Shown here piece by piece: positions 5,939 through 6,477 of a stretch of DNA of 6,477 bases. This stretch comes from JBEKYH01 sp049511115 (lineage in GTDB: Bacteria; Planctomycetota; Phycisphaerae; Tepidisphaerales; Tepidisphaeraceae): assembly GCA_049511115.1 (NCBI GenBank), contig JBEKYH010000300.1, positions 1 through 6,477 on the forward strand. The letters are read 5' to 3'. Made by a program: the position numbers and the translations under genes. The notes beneath the pieces were generated by a model that worked only from the letters and a program-made list of their open reading frames with translations, had not been told where the DNA came from and made no database searches. How positions within the stretch are numbered: position 1 is the stretch's first letter; every line of letters starts with the position of its first letter.

Positions 5939-6477
5939 TCACTTCGTCAGCTTTCGATATTTAATCCGATGCGGTTGATCCGCGTCGGTGCCCATGCGCG
6001 CGTGGCGGTCTACTTCGTAAGCCGAATAGTTTCCCGCGTAAAAGACGACGTTGCTGTCGCCTTCAAAGGCGAGGATGTGCGTGGCCAGGCGATCGAGGAA
6101 CCAGCGGTCGTGGCTCACGATCACGGCGCAGCCGGCGAAGTTGTCCAGTGCTTCTTCCAGTGCGCGGATGATGTTCACGTCCAGGTCATTCGTCGGCTCG
6201 TCGAGGAGCAGCACGTTGGCCCCGCTCTTGAGCATTCGGGCCAGGTGAACGCGATTGCGTTCGCCGCCGGAGAGGACGCCGACTTTCTTCTGCTGGTCGG
6301 CGCCGGCGAAGCCAAAGCGCGAGACGTAGGCGCGGGAATTGACGTTGTTGTTGCCCAGGCGGAGGACTTCCTTGCCTTCGCTGATGACCTCCCAGACGTT
6401 CTGTTCCGCTGGTAATACGTCGCGGCTCTGCTCGACATACGAAAGCTTGACGCTGGCCCCCAGCGTGATGCTCCCTT
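5939..6477 (-). CDS. ettA: Energy-dependent translational throttle protein EttA, C-terminal part
   Basis: EttA is an ABC-F ATPase that binds the ribosomal E site and gates the first peptide bond according to the ADP/ATP level. Only the last 179 or so codons are in the window; the reading frame is open to the edge at 6477. Visible motifs of the second nucleotide-binding domain are an incoming GSITLGASVKLSYVEQSRD segment, the signature LSGGERNRVHLARML, Walker B LLLDEPTNDLDVN with its catalytic Glu, and the switch SHDRWFLDRLATHIL. The C-terminal segment has the GNYSAYEVDRHARMG and HRIKYRKLTK patterns, which match the E. coli EttA ending closely and distinguish it from Uup, YheS and YbiT. Its stop faces the transketolase gene across a 193-base convergent gap. 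The methionine at 6235 is internal and not a start. Confidence 0.95.
   Translation of the reverse strand, partial: GSITLGASVKLSYVEQSRDVLPAEQNVWEVISEGKEVLRLGNNNVNSRAYVSRFGFAGADQQKKVGVLSGGERNRVHLARMLKSGANVLLLDEPTNDLDVNIIRALEEALDNFAGCAVIVSHDRWFLDRLATHILAFEGDSNVVFYAGNYSAYEVDRHARMGTDADQPHRIKYRKLTK

Overview
The window is about 6.5 kb of high-GC bacterial chromosome with ordinary, compact gene structure. The protein sequences fit Planctomycetota, possibly a Phycisphaerae-like lineage. This rests on the style of the IspF substrate loop, an animal-like transketolase, a Uma2-style peptide and dispersed intergenic repeats. It is an inference from recalled family sequences, not a computed placement. There are no phage, plasmid, CRISPR, rRNA or tRNA signals.

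Layout. Bases 1-65 hold a 9-base-periodic intergenic repeat. From 2838 down to 66 on the minus strand lies a tight three-gene unit. It encodes a membrane-anchored histidine kinase with no obvious sensor domain, an NtrC-type sigma-54 activator two bases after it, and ispF (MEP isoprenoid pathway), whose start overlaps the activator's stop. Bases 2839-3173 carry no gene but contain three copies of a GC-rich palindromic REP-like element, one of them inverted. A single-domain cold-shock protein follows on the minus strand (3401-3174). It is divergent from a plus-strand transketolase (3802-5745), and the 400-base gap between them holds a plausible promoter for each. After the transketolase is a 193-base convergent gap. 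It contains a perfect TATAAT box and a 31-codon ORF that reads like the N-terminus of a Uma2-family (DUF820) protein cut short. The window ends inside ettA on the minus strand (C-terminal ABC domain only).

How the genes work together. The kinase and regulator form a cognate phosphorelay that should drive sigma-54 promoters located elsewhere, since I found no convincing -24/-12 site here. IspF appears to be carried passively on the same transcript. Transketolase (pentose phosphate pathway), the cold-shock protein (RNA chaperone) and EttA (ribosome energy sensing) are housekeeping genes with no evident shared pathway. The most interesting items are the orphan Uma2-like micro-ORF with its own -10 box, the REP cluster, and the coupling of ispF to a two-component system. 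I did not find a convincing novel multi-gene system.
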